Shown here one piece after another: positions 33,520-44,883 of a stretch of 64,000 nt of DNA. The first letter of the stretch is position 1. Every line of letters begins with the position of its first letter. A program made the position numbers and the translations under genes. Source of the DNA: Raphanus sativus (lineage: Eukaryota; Streptophyta; Magnoliopsida; Brassicales; Brassicaceae); assembly GCF_000801105.2 (NCBI RefSeq), contig NC_079516.1, forward strand, positions 45,178,908 to 45,242,907. The letters are read 5' to 3'. Under the pieces are notes generated by a model. The model worked only from the letters and a program-made list of their open reading frames with translations. It did not search any database and was not told where the DNA came from.

Positions 33520-33678
33520 GTAGGTCCGATATCGGGACCAGAGGAGGCAGAGTATGTGTTGAAGAGAACAAAAGGTTGTGTACATGGATTCTATGGAGCA
33601 TCAAGCATGGAAAGGCTACCTGTAGAGCAAGCTATAACAGGCACTGTTCAAAAGTACAAGTCCATTGCAATGAAGTGA
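30891..33678 (+). CDS. UPF0261 / Tm-1-like protein
   Basis: Seven exons: 30891-31019, 31126-31983, 32052-32270, 32353-32784, 32873-33051, 33159-33412, 33524-33678. All introns are GT-AG and phases close exactly to 741 residues. The N-terminus ([20 protein letters not shown]) begins the UPF0261/Tm-1-like domain, with a glycine-rich stretch [17 protein letters not shown]. The C-terminal third ([20 protein letters not shown] onward, to the end) is the TIM-barrel, phosphoenolpyruvate-hydrolase-like domain found fused to it in plants. The tomato relative Tm-1 binds a tobamovirus replication protein; the native role elsewhere is unclear. A (CA)n run lies in intron 1 and a long (GT)n run in intron 6. 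It corresponds, from memory, to At5g66420. It converges with the CCCH gene 402 bp away. Confidence 0.95.
33486..33516. repeat. (GT)n microsatellite in intron 6 of the Tm-1-like gene
   Basis: About 15 GT units end only a few bases before the 3' splice site at 33522-33523, occupying the place of the usual pyrimidine-rich tract. Confidence 0.9.
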
Positions 33679-34080
33679 ATAAATAAGTAAGTTCACATTT
33701 ATGTAATTTTGTGTGTTTCCTCTTTTGTGTATTGTGGGCCGTTTGTTGCATTTGGTTTTCGTTGTGATGTGACTGCAGAGTCTTTTGGTTGCCCTATGCT
33801 TCTTTCTCTTTTCTACTACTATCTCTACTTTTGTAACGGTGATTTTTCTATATTTTTCGAAATAAAATAAATCCGTTTCCATCATTTTCTCTTCAGTATC
33901 TTTTTTTTTTTTTTTTGCTGGGGAAAATATCAATTTGACAATATACTGAAGAGAATAGTAGGGTTGAATTTTGGTCAACGTTATTAATGTGTGGAAACGA
34001 AAGAAAAAGGTAACCAAACATGGGATCACTTGTTAATCTTGGCTATTGCATGAAGCTATTTACCAGTACCTACTACTTGG
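33679..34080. other. Convergent 3' regions of Tm-1-like and CCCH genes
   Basis: Presumed 3' UTRs. It contains an inverted repeat, tcttcagtat (about 33891-33900) and atactgaaga (about 33943-33952), around a T run. No gene is seen. Confidence 0.5.
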
Positions 34081-35468
34081 TCAAGTTCTGAACTTGAGTC
34101 TCTTAGCTCTGGGTGCAGCAGCAGCACCAGCAACATCATAAGTCGACAACCTTTTGGAGGGGTCGTGAAGGTATAAGCAACTCTCCCCAAGCTTACACCC
34201 TTTTCCTTTTCCAAAAAACATGCATGGTCTCTGACCCTTTCCCTTTGCTAGTGCTTTCTTCTCGTCATTGTTATTGTTATTATTATTATTAGCAACTCGT
34301 CTTTTGTACTTGTTAGTCGCCGGAGCAACAACTCCCCCGTGTTCCCTGATAAGGTTTTTGAAATAGTCATCACGGGTTATGTTCATCTGGTAAGCACTTT
34401 GAGTATCTGTTACAGTTCCAGCTGATTCCAGGACCCTACTCATATTCCAAGTGCCTGAAGTGGGGGATGATTGATTTTGGGGTTCTGAGACTACAACTGA
34501 GCTCGGTTCCAAGGATTCTTCAACTCTTGGCAATGGCTTGCGCGCACAAGACAAAGGATAAGTGTTCAAAACCAGGTGAGCCGCCAAAACAGGGGTAACA
34601 CCGTTTCCAGGAGGTGAGTTGGCTGAGGAAGTAGTGACATGTTGAGGAGGTGGTTTGGTAGTGTTGTTGTTATTCCCAGTTTCAAGTAGTGGTTTAGCAG
34701 CAGCAGCATTCAAGAGGTTGTTGATGATAATGGGGTCAGTGAGGAACTTGACAAGTAAATCAGCATCGACCGGACTTCCCTGTTCCTTGGTATTCAACAG
34801 AGCAGCAAGGGTCATGTCAGGTCCATGTCCAAATTGAGATGGAGGAGTTTTGGAACTCTGGGAGGATTGAATAGCAGGAGACTCAGGTTGCTCGTCTTCG
34901 TCCTCCTCAATGGGAGTGAGACGGATGGTAGGAGTAATGGTGTCATCAACTTGTACAGCCGCCGGTGAGATGGAAGGACTACACGAAAACGGGGTAGAGA
35001 CGCAGAATGAGATATATAAAGTGATGATAATAAAAGTGACATTTGCAATAATATAAATTTAAAATAGGAGGCTACCTACCGAGTAGGAGGGATGAGAGAG
35101 TGGTGTGGATAGAAAGCTTCCAAGACTTTTGCAATCCTCAAATTTTCAGAACCCGTTTCTGTGCTCTCTTCACCACTTGCAACAAGCCAATGGTCACTGA
35201 GAATAAACTGTTTTGTTTGGTAAAAGAATGTTAATTTCAAGAGGTTGATCAAACATTTTCTTTTATTTGTTTTCACAGCATAAGAATGTGGTATAGTTTG
35301 CGATTGAGGAAAGAATATAAGTACTTTTGGTGGAGGTTTCCATGTAATGAGTGGAATGTTAGGAGGTCTCGTTGAATAAACAGTTCCATGGTGGAGATCC
35401 TTCGATGCTTTTGATTTGCTACATGTTTGTGCTCCAACTTTCGCGGGGTAATCTTCTTTTTGAAACAT
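34081..35468 (-). CDS. CCCH zinc-finger protein (single C-x8-C-x5-C-x3-H)
   Basis: Three coding exons: 35468-35325, 35207-35080, 34978-34081. Phases close to 389 residues. The N-terminus is MFQKEDYPAKVGAQT. Exon 2 encodes FILSDHWLVASGEESTE. The protein has long polar and Asn-rich linkers, and a single zinc finger near the C-terminus with C343, C352, C358 and H362, followed by a basic tail ending AKRLKFRT. Such proteins bind RNA or act as transcriptional regulators; the target is unknown. Intron 1 (117 nt) is a multiple of three and open, so intron retention would add 39 residues. A 5' UTR intron is likely, since an AG acceptor sits just upstream of the ATG and a UTR-like region lies near 36050-36150. 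It corresponds, from memory, to At5g66270. Confidence 0.9.
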
Positions 35469-36200
35469 CTTTACCTGTTCTTCATAAGTAAAATTATTTG
35501 TTTAGTTAATCTCATCTCTGAACCACAACAAATAATAGATCTTCAAATGATTTTGAGTCTCATTTCACATCAATACTCCAGACTCCTCAGTCAAAAAAAA
35601 GAAAAGAATAGTTATGTAGTTATGTTAATTTGTTGTTCATAATTAAAGTTAGGTTTCTTTATTAAGTCAAATCAGTTCTTTTAAGTTCTCTTTGTTCCAG
35701 TTTAAAATAAATTTTAAGTTCAGTCAAATCAGTTCTTTCTTCTTTTGTGTCTACCAGTACTACAATTGTTAATAAACTGTGAGATGTAACGGCTGCTTCT
35801 AACTTCAGTGAGTAGTTTAAGTCAAATGAATTCATTTTTCACATAAGATAAAAACAAGGGAGAGAAATAGTCAATAAAAACATCAAACTCTTTTCTTCTT
35901 CTTTTTTTTTGGTTTTTTGAATAAGAAGGGTGGCTATACCTGACAAAGCATACTATCTGATGGCCATGAAACCCTTGCTTTCTTCACATTACTACCCATT
36001 TCTTTCTAAATCAACTCAAGATTCAATAACGAAACGAGCAATCCAATTTTCCTATAGTCACAACACAACACACTTTCTCTCTCTCTCCAGACGACTCTCA
36101 AAAGTAGAAAAGTGGTGAAGAGACGTCGGCGATACGATTTGTGTTGTCAAGGAAGAAAACCCTAAAATAAGCAACTCTCTCTTAATTTTTATTGACCGAC
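35469..36200 (-). other. Likely 5' UTR intron and promoter of the CCCH gene
   Basis: Contains CT/GA-rich sequence (about 36075-36095) typical of a 5' UTR exon, then AT-rich intron-like sequence up to the acceptor near 35475. No separate gene is supported. Confidence 0.45.
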
Positions 36201-37296
36201 TTTATAGTCAAGAGTCAAGACTAAATTATTTAAATTTCTTATACTATTATCTTAAATTTTTATTAGTCTCCCCATTACAGTTACAAATTTACCATCGTAA
36301 CTATTAAAACAGAAGACCTTTTTTTAAGATGACCTTCGGTTTCAGTAGTATTTACCATTCTGTGCCACTAACTTATTTTTACATTATGTTTTTTATTAAA
36401 TATTTTGTTTTCTTTTAATAAATCACAGATAACTATCCCTACTTTTGTGTAGTATTTTTCTATTTCAGAATATTAAATAAAACAAGTATGTGACATCAGA
36501 ATTAATTTATTATTTAAACTAAACAAGCAAATATTTTCTAAATCTACTCCACTACATTAACATGAATTTAATGTCCATATAACATCAAACGTGAGTAAAC
36601 TATGTCATACCAAATTGTTTATGAAAATGAGATTGACCATGAATACAATGCTTTCGTGACAATTTTAGTTGTATAGTTTTACATAAAATCCAGAAAAAGT
36701 TTACCCTTTATTCGTAATACATGTAGGTGTTATATATTTATAATATTAAATTATTAACTTATAAATGTTGGTGACCACAATATTGTATAGATCTACAAAT
36801 GCTTATGAAATGTTAGTATCAATATTACATATACATGCATTTAGTTATATTACTTATAAAAAGTTTTCAAAATATACTAATTTGGATTAATTCAAATTAA
36901 CAAGCAATATACTTAACTGAAATATAGCAAAATTGTTTAGATTTAAGAAAACATCGGAAACATTTATAAATTTTAAAAGAATATACCCCTTAAATTATGG
37001 ATTTAGAATATACAGTTTTTTTATATTTTGATTGAGATATCTTTGAATTTCAAAGAAATATTAGTCACACTGAAAAAATTATTTTAGAAAAATAAAGAAA
37101 TTAGAAACTATATCTTCATATATTCAAAACTAATAAGATAAAACCTATTAAATAACTCTAACTATATTTACGTAACAATTTCAGTATCTCACTGATTTTT
37201 AATAAATAATTTGATAAATATTAGTTATATTCAAAAGCCATAATATATAAAGCAACAAATTAAATTTTATAATACTGTGTAACATCGTATCAGAAA
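36201..37296. other. AT-rich intergenic stretch
   Basis: No gene is visible. A degenerate Helitron-like start (aactattaaaacagaagacc, about 36301) hints at an older element but has no matching end. Confidence 0.5.
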
Positions 37297-37994
37297 TCTA
37301 TACTATTAAAGTAGATGACTATTTATGAATTTATCCTGAAATATCTAAGTAATTGCAAAAATTGCATGTATTTTTTACCCAACATTATTTGCAACCAATC
37401 AAAAGTTATTATTTTACAATTACATTTAAAAAAATTTAATATAATTCAGTTCAGCCTTTTTGAAAATTTTGTTTCTTAAATGTTTGCACCATATCTTTCC
37501 AAAAAATATTTCACATTATTAATTATTTGAAATCATTTATTAAATGAAACTTCAAAATAAAATCAAGTTGAAAATCATAATACTGGTCTGAATTATCTCA
37601 ACTCCTTAAAAATAGTTTTGTTTAAAATAAAAACTAAACTGCATAAACTAAATTTAATAAAATTATAGAAAATGTTTTGAAACGCAAAAAATCAATTTTT
37701 CAATACAGAGAGTGTTGAAGATATAAAATATTTTATTTAAATTAAAAACATCAGTGTAAAATAAATTTAACTTCGGGTTATATAAGTTAAATCATATTAC
37801 GGGTTAGAATTATTTAGAGTATTCAAAAATTTAGTCATATTTAAAATAACAAAAATAGATCACATAAGTAAATTTAAGATAAATTTCATAAAACACTAAA
37901 ATATATAATTTATCAAAAATCATAATTTATTACGTAAAATAATTTTTCCAACAAAAAATATACCCGCTCTTAAAAAGGGCGGGTCAAAATCTAG
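37297..37994 (+). mobile_element. Non-autonomous Helitron
   Basis: The 5' end is TCTATACTATTAAAG (37297 onward), the canonical Brassicaceae Helitron start. The 3' end has a hairpin CCCGC-tcttaaaaa-GGGCGGG followed by CTAG at 37991-37994. It is inserted between A (37296) and T (37995), with no target duplication, as expected. It is 698 bp, AT-rich and has no coding sequence. Confidence 0.88.
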
Positions 37995-38036
37995 TTCCTT
38001 TTAATGTTTTTTGGGCAAATAATTAGTTACGTTCTT

Positions 38037-38749
38037 TTAGTGTTACGTTTTTTTTTTTGTCATCTGATGGATTATATTCAATTTTAAACAGAGGATACAT
38101 CAAACCAGCAAGACAACAAGTCTTCCGAAGCCAAAAGCTAGCGTAGTAAACAATACTACGCGGAGCCAAGTTAAAAAAACAGGAAAGAACAACACAAAAG
38201 CTAAAAGACACGACTCAAACCCAAACATTGAAGAAACAGATCGGACTGTTAGCTAATAGAGAACCGTTGCTGTTGTAGACTGCGCCTTCTCCTCCTATGC
38301 GCCTGTACTCCACTAATCTCCTCCAACTCCAACTTAAACTTGCAATTGGACTTTGAAAGGACTCATCACGCGCCTTCAACGCGACTCCACTCTACGACAA
38401 GGTTCCCGAGCCTTACTCAACACGAATCTTCTCCATACAGTCGGTAACCGTTAGCCAACCACCACAGGCAATAGATCTGTTGAGATCTATGTCCATAGCT
38501 TCCAGATCTGAACCTCTTCACTTCAATCCGAAGACATGAAGCTTATGTTCGGATTTAAGACCATCTAGACTAACAAAGAGAGAAAAGAACAAAAAACAAA
38601 GCAAGTAAAAACTCGACTCCGATGCTGGGGGAGTCACCGGAGTCGCCGGCCGTCAAACCCTAGATCTAGTTTTCGTAGAGAGAAGATGGAGGAAAAGAGG
38701 AGAGAGGAAACTTCAAAACTTCCCAAATTGAATATCTTAGTGTTACGTT
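38037..38749 (-). mobile_element. Poly(A) retroposon 2 (Sadhu- or LINE-like, non-coding)
   Basis: A perfect 13-bp duplication TTAGTGTTACGTT (38037-38049 and 38737-38749) flanks a 687-bp insert with a T run at its plus-strand left end. In its own (minus) orientation it starts GATATTCAATTTGGG, has a pyrimidine-rich leader, and ends TATAATCCATCAGATGAC before the A tail. The 3' end resembles retroposon 1 at 26514-27424. No long reading frame is present. It lies about 260 bp upstream of the GMD1 TATA box. Confidence 0.87.
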
Positions 38750-39009
38750 CTATAATCTATTCATTCTCTCCGAATTTCGAAATTGTATATTACCTCTATT
38801 AAATGACTTCAGGGCCAGGCAATTACTAAAATCCATTAGTATGTGTTTTATTCTCTCAATCTAAGAGCTCGTAGGTTTTCAAGCCCACTATCATTTAATC
38901 AAATCACATTCTGTCAACGCTTGCCGGCGATTGCCAAACAGCTACGACTTTACGTAGCGTTACTACAGCTTCACTTTCCAATTTACCAAATTAACCCCAC
39001 CTCTTTCTC

Positions 39010-39016
39010 TATATAA
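39010..39016 (+). promoter_or_regulatory. TATA box of GMD1
   Basis: TATATAA in a ctctttcTATATAAGG context, 82 bp before the start codon. Confidence 0.75.
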
Positions 39017-39049
39017 GGTGGTGTTACTAGGAGCTTAAAAATTCAAACA

Positions 39050-39075
39050 CACCTCACCTCACCTCACCTCACCTC
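39050..39075 (+). repeat. (CTCAC)n repeat in the GMD1 5' UTR
   Basis: About five tandem copies of the pentamer CACCT lie a few bases before the start codon, within the predicted short leader. Repeat number may vary between accessions. Confidence 0.85.
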
Positions 39076-39091
39076 TCATTTGATCAATTCA

Positions 39092-40201
39092 ATGGCCTCC
39101 CAAGACAATGTCTCCAGGTCCGAAGCTCCAAATGGCAGTGATTCTCACATTGCGCCAACGACGAAGGTTGCATTTGTCACCGGGATCACCGGTCAGGATG
39201 GATCATACCTAACCGAGTTCCTTCTCCAAAAAGGCTACGAGGTCCACGGCCTCATCCGACGATCCTCAAATTACAACACTCAGCGGATCAACCACATCTA
39301 CGTGGATCCCCACAATGCCAACAAAGCTCGCATGAAGCTCCACTACGCTGATCTCTCTGATGCCTCCTCCCTCCGCCGTTGGCTCGACGTCATCAAGCCC
39401 CACGAGGTCTACAACCTTGCTGCTCAATCCCACGTTGCTGTCTCCTTCGAGATCCCTGACTACACCGCTGACGTCGTCGCTACCGGTGCTCTCCGCCTCC
39501 TGGAAGCTGTCAGGTCTCACATGGCTGACACTGGCCGCACTATCAAGTACTACCAGGCCGGATCCTCCGAGATGTTCGGGTCAACTCCTCCTCCGCAGTC
39601 TGAAACGACGCCGTTTCACCCAAGATCTCCCTATGCTGCCTCCAAGTGTGCAGCTCACTGGTACACCGTAAACTACCGAGAAGCATACAACCTGTACGCC
39701 TGCAACGGGATCCTGTTCAACCACGAGTCGCCCCGCCGAGGGGAGAACTTCGTGACAAGGAAAATAACCAGGGCCTTGGGGAGGATCAAGGTCGGACTTC
39801 AGACCAAGCTCTTCTTGGGGAACATACAGGCGTCGAGGGACTGGGGGTTCGCGGGGGACTACGTGGAAGCCATGTGGCTGATGCTGCAGCAGGAGAAACC
39901 AGATGACTACGTGGTGGCGACTGAGGAGTCGCACACCGTGGAGGAGTTTCTGGAGGTGTCCTTCGGGTACCTCGGGCTCAACTGGAAAGACCACGTGGAG
40001 ATCGATAAGAGGTACTTCAGGCCGACGGAGGTTGATAATCTGAAAGGAGATGCGAGCAAGGCGAAGGAGGGGTTGAAGTGGAAGCCCAAAGTGGGGTTCG
40101 TGCAGCTGGTGAAGATGATGGTGGACGAAGATCTGGAGACGGCTAAGAGGGAGAAAGTGCTCGTTGATGCTGGCTACATTGACGCTCAGCAGCAACCTTA
40201 A
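39092..40201 (+). CDS. GMD1: GDP-D-mannose 4,6-dehydratase
   Basis: This is an intronless gene of 369 residues. The enzyme converts GDP-D-mannose to GDP-4-keto-6-deoxy-D-mannose, the first committed step to GDP-L-fucose, in the cytosol. The Rossmann motif GITGQDG (31-37) binds NADP. The catalytic set is visible as S158/E160 in AGSSEMFG and Tyr181/Lys185 in [12 protein letters not shown]. Length matches plant GMD proteins (about 360-375). The N-terminal 24 residues are a divergent extension. An in-frame TTG upstream is not a start; the ATG at 39092 is the first after the TATA box. It has the chromosomal context of At5g66280 (GMD1, from memory) rather than GMD2/MUR1. Confidence 0.96.
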   Translation: MASQDNVSRSEAPNGSDSHIAPTTKVAFVTGITGQDGSYLTEFLLQKGYEVHGLIRRSSNYNTQRINHIYVDPHNANKARMKLHYADLSDASSLRRWLDVIKPHEVYNLAAQSHVAVSFEIPDYTADVVATGALRLLEAVRSHMADTGRTIKYYQAGSSEMFGSTPPPQSETTPFHPRSPYAASKCAAHWYTVNYREAYNLYACNGILFNHESPRRGENFVTRKITRALGRIKVGLQTKLFLGNIQASRDWGFAGDYVEAMWLMLQQEKPDDYVVATEESHTVEEFLEVSFGYLGLNWKDHVEIDKRYFRPTEVDNLKGDASKAKEGLKWKPKVGFVQLVKMMVDEDLETAKREKVLVDAGYIDAQQQP

Positions 40202-40548
40202 AACTCGAGTTGCCTTTATCTGATTGTTGTTATTTGAATCTAATGTTCTGTTTTCAAGTTTTTTTTTTTTCCCTTTTCTTGTTTGAAGCTGTACAACTCA
40301 ATAAACTGCAAATCATCATACACTGTGGATTTTGTATCAAAGAGAATATAACATATGAATTTTCCTACGTCATAACAACTGGCTTCCTATTGTTCACGAG
40401 CGATTATACAAAACGGAAAACAAACTAACAAAACAAGTACTGAAAGCGTGAAGAGCAGTAGAGCCATCATCTTGCATTTATGCAAAATCAAAGACTAGTG
40501 AGAAGTATTCAGCCAATCTTATCAATGGTGACACAAGATTATTGACTC
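40202..40548. other. Convergent 3' regions of GMD1 and the 205-aa protein gene
   Basis: 347 bp containing the presumed 3' UTRs of both genes, with T-rich sequence after the GMD1 stop. No further feature is seen. Confidence 0.6.
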
Positions 40549-41771
40549 TTATGGCTCTTGTTTAGAAGAGAGAGTAGTACTACTACTGACCGAATCAGGA
40601 GGTGGTGCAAGAACAAAGGGAGTGACTGTTGACCTAAGAGATTCAGGTCCCTCAGAATTTATTCTTTTACACAATGAATCGCAGTTGTTGATCACCTCAG
40701 TCAACCTTCCTTTAAGCTCCCCAAGCTCCACCTGCAGGCCATGAACTGAAGAAGAAGAATATATATCTAGTTAAAGTCATGTATGTTTAACAAGGGATGA
40801 ATGATATATATAGGGAAGGTACCTTGAGATAAATGGTGGGAAGTAGTCCTCATAGCAGAAACGGAGTGGTTAAACCTCTGTAGAAGTTTAGAGGCCAAAG
40901 CATCTGCCACTTCAATCTTGTTTTCTATATCTTCCTAGATACATGAAGCCAAACATATGGTTATATAATTCATTTACAAACCAAAACTGTGAGAAGAAAA
41001 AAAGGCACATAGATTTTTCAGATGCAGTTCAGTTAAACGAAAATGCAACAATATTCACACACACACACACACACACCTGCAAATCCAATCCTCATAGTCA
41101 TAGTGTACATTTCTATTTAAGGGAGTGTACCATTAAGTCTAGAGCTTGGGACAGAACGGACCTGTCTGTTGGTAATATCTTGAGCTTTGCTGTCTTGCCA
41201 TTCACGGTAAATGGAGAAAAGTTCAACAAGTATTTGAGGATCCACCGTATCTTCTGGCAAACGCAAACAGTGAGCAAGAAATGAGATTAGGAATTAAAAA
41301 AACACTATACTTCTCACAATTCAAAAATGCTAGGACGAAAACAAGATATAAATTAAGTATAAAGATCAGAAACTCACTGGAAGAGGAGCTCGATAAAGCT
41401 TTCCTCACCAATATATCTGTTAAGCTACTTTCCCTCGGAGCAGCTGACTTCAATATTGGCCTACTCTGCCAAATTTACAAACCAAAAATATTAATCAACA
41501 TTGTTTTCGATTACGCAGAAAAAAGAGCAAAAGACTAAAGTAGTAGTAACTCACAACTGTGAGTGATTTAAGATTATCGAGAATGGGATCCACTTTCTCG
41601 GATCGTTGAGAGATGGTCGTTATCACATCTCCACCTCCTCTATTCTCCTGTCATTCATTCATTCATTCATTCATTCCAATTGTCTAACCGAGATTCTCCT
41701 CAATAATCAAATCTCGAATTATCTTATTTTATTACCTGAGCGCCTAATAGCGTTGAATCTGACGCCCCCAT
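40549..41771 (-). CDS. Conserved plant protein of unknown function, coiled-coil
   Basis: Six exons: 41771-41736, 41647-41555, 41465-41378, 41253-41162, 40934-40823, 40745-40549. All are GT-AG and phases close to 205 residues. I do not recognise a domain. The start is MGASDSTLLGAQ. The middle (VDPQILVELFSIYREWQDSK and IENKIEVADALASKLLQRF) is strongly helical, and the segment HGLQVELGELKGRLTEVINN has a heptad-like pattern, suggesting a small coiled-coil adaptor. The tail is Ser/Thr/Pro rich. Its position between GMD1 and the NAC gene fits At5g66290 (from memory, an unknown protein). A (CA)n run (about 41057-41076) and a CATT tetranucleotide run (about 41650-41677) lie in introns. Confidence 0.88.
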
Positions 41772-42428
41772 GCGATGATTGTGAACGAACTCTGGAATCC
41801 AATTGTTTGTTTGTTTCAGACTTTCAGCTTAGTGCCAGGTCCGGTTCGCCCGAGGAGAGAATGAAACAGAGATTAGCTATTTTTCAACTCTAGACAAAGA
41901 AACTTCATGACGTTTCGTTTCTTTACAAGCTAACACCTTAACGTTTCAAAGTCCCTTTTAGTTTTCTCGCTATTTAGACGACAGTATGTTTTCATGCAGA
42001 TCAAGGTAACGACAGCACGTCGGATATTTAATGGAGGGGTGAGACAAAGCATGAGTTAACTAAACCATGCTTGACCGCGCATGCTAGACAAAGCCCATAA
42101 TATATGGGCCCACTTTTAGCCCACTTTACTAATTATTTATTTACTTTTTATTTAAAAAATAAATGCAAAAACAAATAATAACACACCGTAATTTGTGTTT
42201 GGGGTTCAAACGTATTTTTCCTGCTTATACATTAACATTGGGAAAAACTCAGCAAGTGTAGAGCGTTATATATATCTTATTACACTCTCATCTTCTGCTT
42301 ATCCATCCAAAATCAATCCCTTTGTTGGATTTTATTAAGATCATAAATAATTCCACGTAACTTGCGACGTTTCTTATGAATGCTGCATGCATGCATAGAA
42401 CGGTATACTATCACCCCCAAAAAGCCTT
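41772..42428. other. Promoter of the 205-aa gene and 3' flank of the NAC gene
   Basis: 657 bp, AT-rich; no gene or mobile element recognised. Confidence 0.5.
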
Positions 42429-43896
42429 TTATTCTTCGCCACTCATCAAGAATTGAGACGCCACGAACTTATCAAGCGCTCTCCAATCCGTCATCCTCTT
42501 CTCGGCGCCAACCTCATCTTCCCCCACGCGGCTAATTGTTTCCGGCAACTTGTCTGAGGCAAGAGAGGGGCTCTCTAGCTGAGGAAGCTGAGATAATTCA
42601 TCATCACCCATGGATTTGAGGTACATAGAGCCAAAGAGTCCATCATCGATGATTTGGTTGGCCTCAAAGGGTAGTTCTTGCTTAAACGGTGTGACCGCTA
42701 GACCATCAGTGTTATGTTTGGCGCGCTTGATGAGGACGTTCTTGTCGAGAGGTTCCAAGAGGGTAGCGTCGTCGTATAGGAAACAGTTTGGATCCCAAAG
42801 TTGTCTTTTTTTTGTTGGTACGGTCGTCGTTCGTTTCTTAAATGCTCTACACACCACCCATCCTTCTTCCTGCTTCACCATTTTGATTCACATCAATAAC
42901 TGACTTTTTTTTGTTTCTTTTACGTACTTTTCAGACCAAGAAAGAGACACGCAAAACACTAGCTATAGCCTACATATGTATTAAAAACAATTGTTTTGTC
43001 ATAGTGGGAGCCTAGTATTAATATGATCTCTGAAAAGGTGAACTTCTATAAGTTAAGAGAAAAAGTACTGAAGAATACGTCATAATGTATAAATGTACCT
43101 GCGGAGGAGCGTTCTGGTGGGATTCTAGGCTGTAGTATTCATGGATGATCCAGTCGGATTTTTGGCCGTTTGGAGCTCGACCACGGTAAAAGACGAGAGT
43201 CTTTCTCATACCAATTAGTTTGGAGTTGAGGTAAACGGCCTTGTCCCGGCCTGTGGCTTTCCAGAAACCAGCCATGGTGGCTCGGTTAGTCCTCGTCCCA
43301 GTCGGATACTTCTTGTCTTTGTGGCTGAAAAAGTACCACTCTTTTTGCTCCTCGTACCCTATCCTGCATCTCTCTACACGTGTATCCAGTATCATAGATC
43401 TTATAACTCTTTAAATCTACGAATTCTAGCATTAACTTATATGTGGATCGACATCGATAGCGCAAGAATGATGAGTTGCTTGGATGTGTAATTGTCGCCC
43501 GTTTATTCATAAGTTATGAAAACCCTAATTTCTCCATGGACATGTCTAAAGATTTACACTAATCTTATATGGATGCATATATAAAGACGGGACCAAATGT
43601 TTAAAAATATATTCAATATAAACGATTGATCATCAAACATCAAATATATATTTATATATACGAGTATAAGTATATGTATATATTGCGATTCAGAAGCATA
43701 TAAGAGAGAGAGAGATATATATACCTTGTAAATCCCATGGTTCGATCTTGTAGAGATCAATTTCTCTGATAACATCCAGATCAATACTTTGGGATGCGAC
43801 TTTCTTCTTGAGGTAATATCCAACAAGCTCTTCATCTGTCGGATGAAACCTAAAACCAGGCGGTATAGACGACTCTTGATCCACCGGCCCCATCAT
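42429..43896 (-). CDS. NAC105: NAC transcription factor, VND type
   Basis: Three exons: 43896-43725, 43373-43099, 42869-42429; phases close to 295 residues (294 if the second ATG at 43893 is used). The NAC domain spans about residues 12-161, with [18 protein letters not shown], the EPWDLQ|ERCRIG junction, [20 protein letters not shown] and the WVVCRAFKK end. Intron positions are those usual for NAC genes. The variable C-terminal part is acidic and carries [14 protein letters not shown] proteins are nuclear activators of vessel-element differentiation and secondary wall genes. The symbol rests on the NAC domain plus its position beside GMD1 and the kinesin gene, as for At5g66300 (NAC105/VND3, from memory). 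The C-terminal region is short. Confidence 0.88.
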
Positions 43897-44883
43897 CTTT
43901 TCAAGTGTTTATATTTTGCTGGTTTCTTCTTGATCGAGTAAGATCGACCATATAGAAGAAACCCCAACCGACTCTATCAATAAAATCAGAGAGCGAGAAG
44001 ATGCTAATTAGGTATAGAAAAGAGAGATATATGGACCGTCCACTTGAACGTCGACGTGTGTGGTTTAGACTTCAGAGTGTAATCATATGCTCATTTCGCG
44101 TTGGCCTCACTAACCATCACTGCTTCTATGCGTGCGCGTATACATATGCACATATATGTATTTATATACGAAAATTGTATCTACGTTGTGGATATACATA
44201 TATAGGTACAGAAATGTATGAATCTAATAATTAATATATGAAACCAAGGTAATGATTATGTTCGAACTTAGAACGGGGATAATGGAAAAGGAATTATTTT
44301 TATTTTTAAAAGGTGGGTGGCTCCGTTTTGAGAGAAACGGGAGAGAGAAGCTGAAAATATCATCATTTTGCTTGGTGTTACTTCATGCTCCAAATGATGT
44401 CTTCTTCTTCAATCCTGTATTCTCTATTTTTAAATCAATTTTCTATTATTCCTATTATATATACTATTCCCCAAATATGGAAAAGAACTACTGGAATTAC
44501 TGAAGATCGATGTCATATTGTTACATTTTCAGATACAACATGCATGACGTTTGTGTAGCTGATGTAACACCTTTATTGTCTGTTTGTCGTTAATTCTCGT
44601 GTCAGCACTCTAATTTCTGTGTTCGTCAAAACAACTACATGTTTCTCACTTATACGTTCCATCTCACGCCTACATATTATATATATACACATATATTTAT
44701 AGTGTATTTTACCTAGAAAGGTAGTCAGTGATTAAGTGAACTGAAAATCCGATCGAGTAAATAACTTACTGAATATATATGCGTGAGTTTTTTTTTGTAT
44801 GTTGGCCACCCAAAGAAGGATTGTAGTGTATACATAAGATGATTATTGTAGAACTAAAAATTAGGGTTTTGTGATATGAATCT
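43897..44883. other. Upstream region of the NAC gene
   Basis: AT-rich with several TATATA stretches (44140-44170, 44680-44700). No gene is supported. Confidence 0.45.

Noticed and set aside
33891..33952. 10-base inverted repeat around a T run after the Tm-1-like gene
   Set aside because: It could be a tiny MITE or a chance hairpin; no target duplication and no second copy in the window.
36301..37296. Second Helitron starting near aactattaaaacagaag
   Set aside because: The start lacks the canonical TC and there is no separate hairpin-CTAG end.
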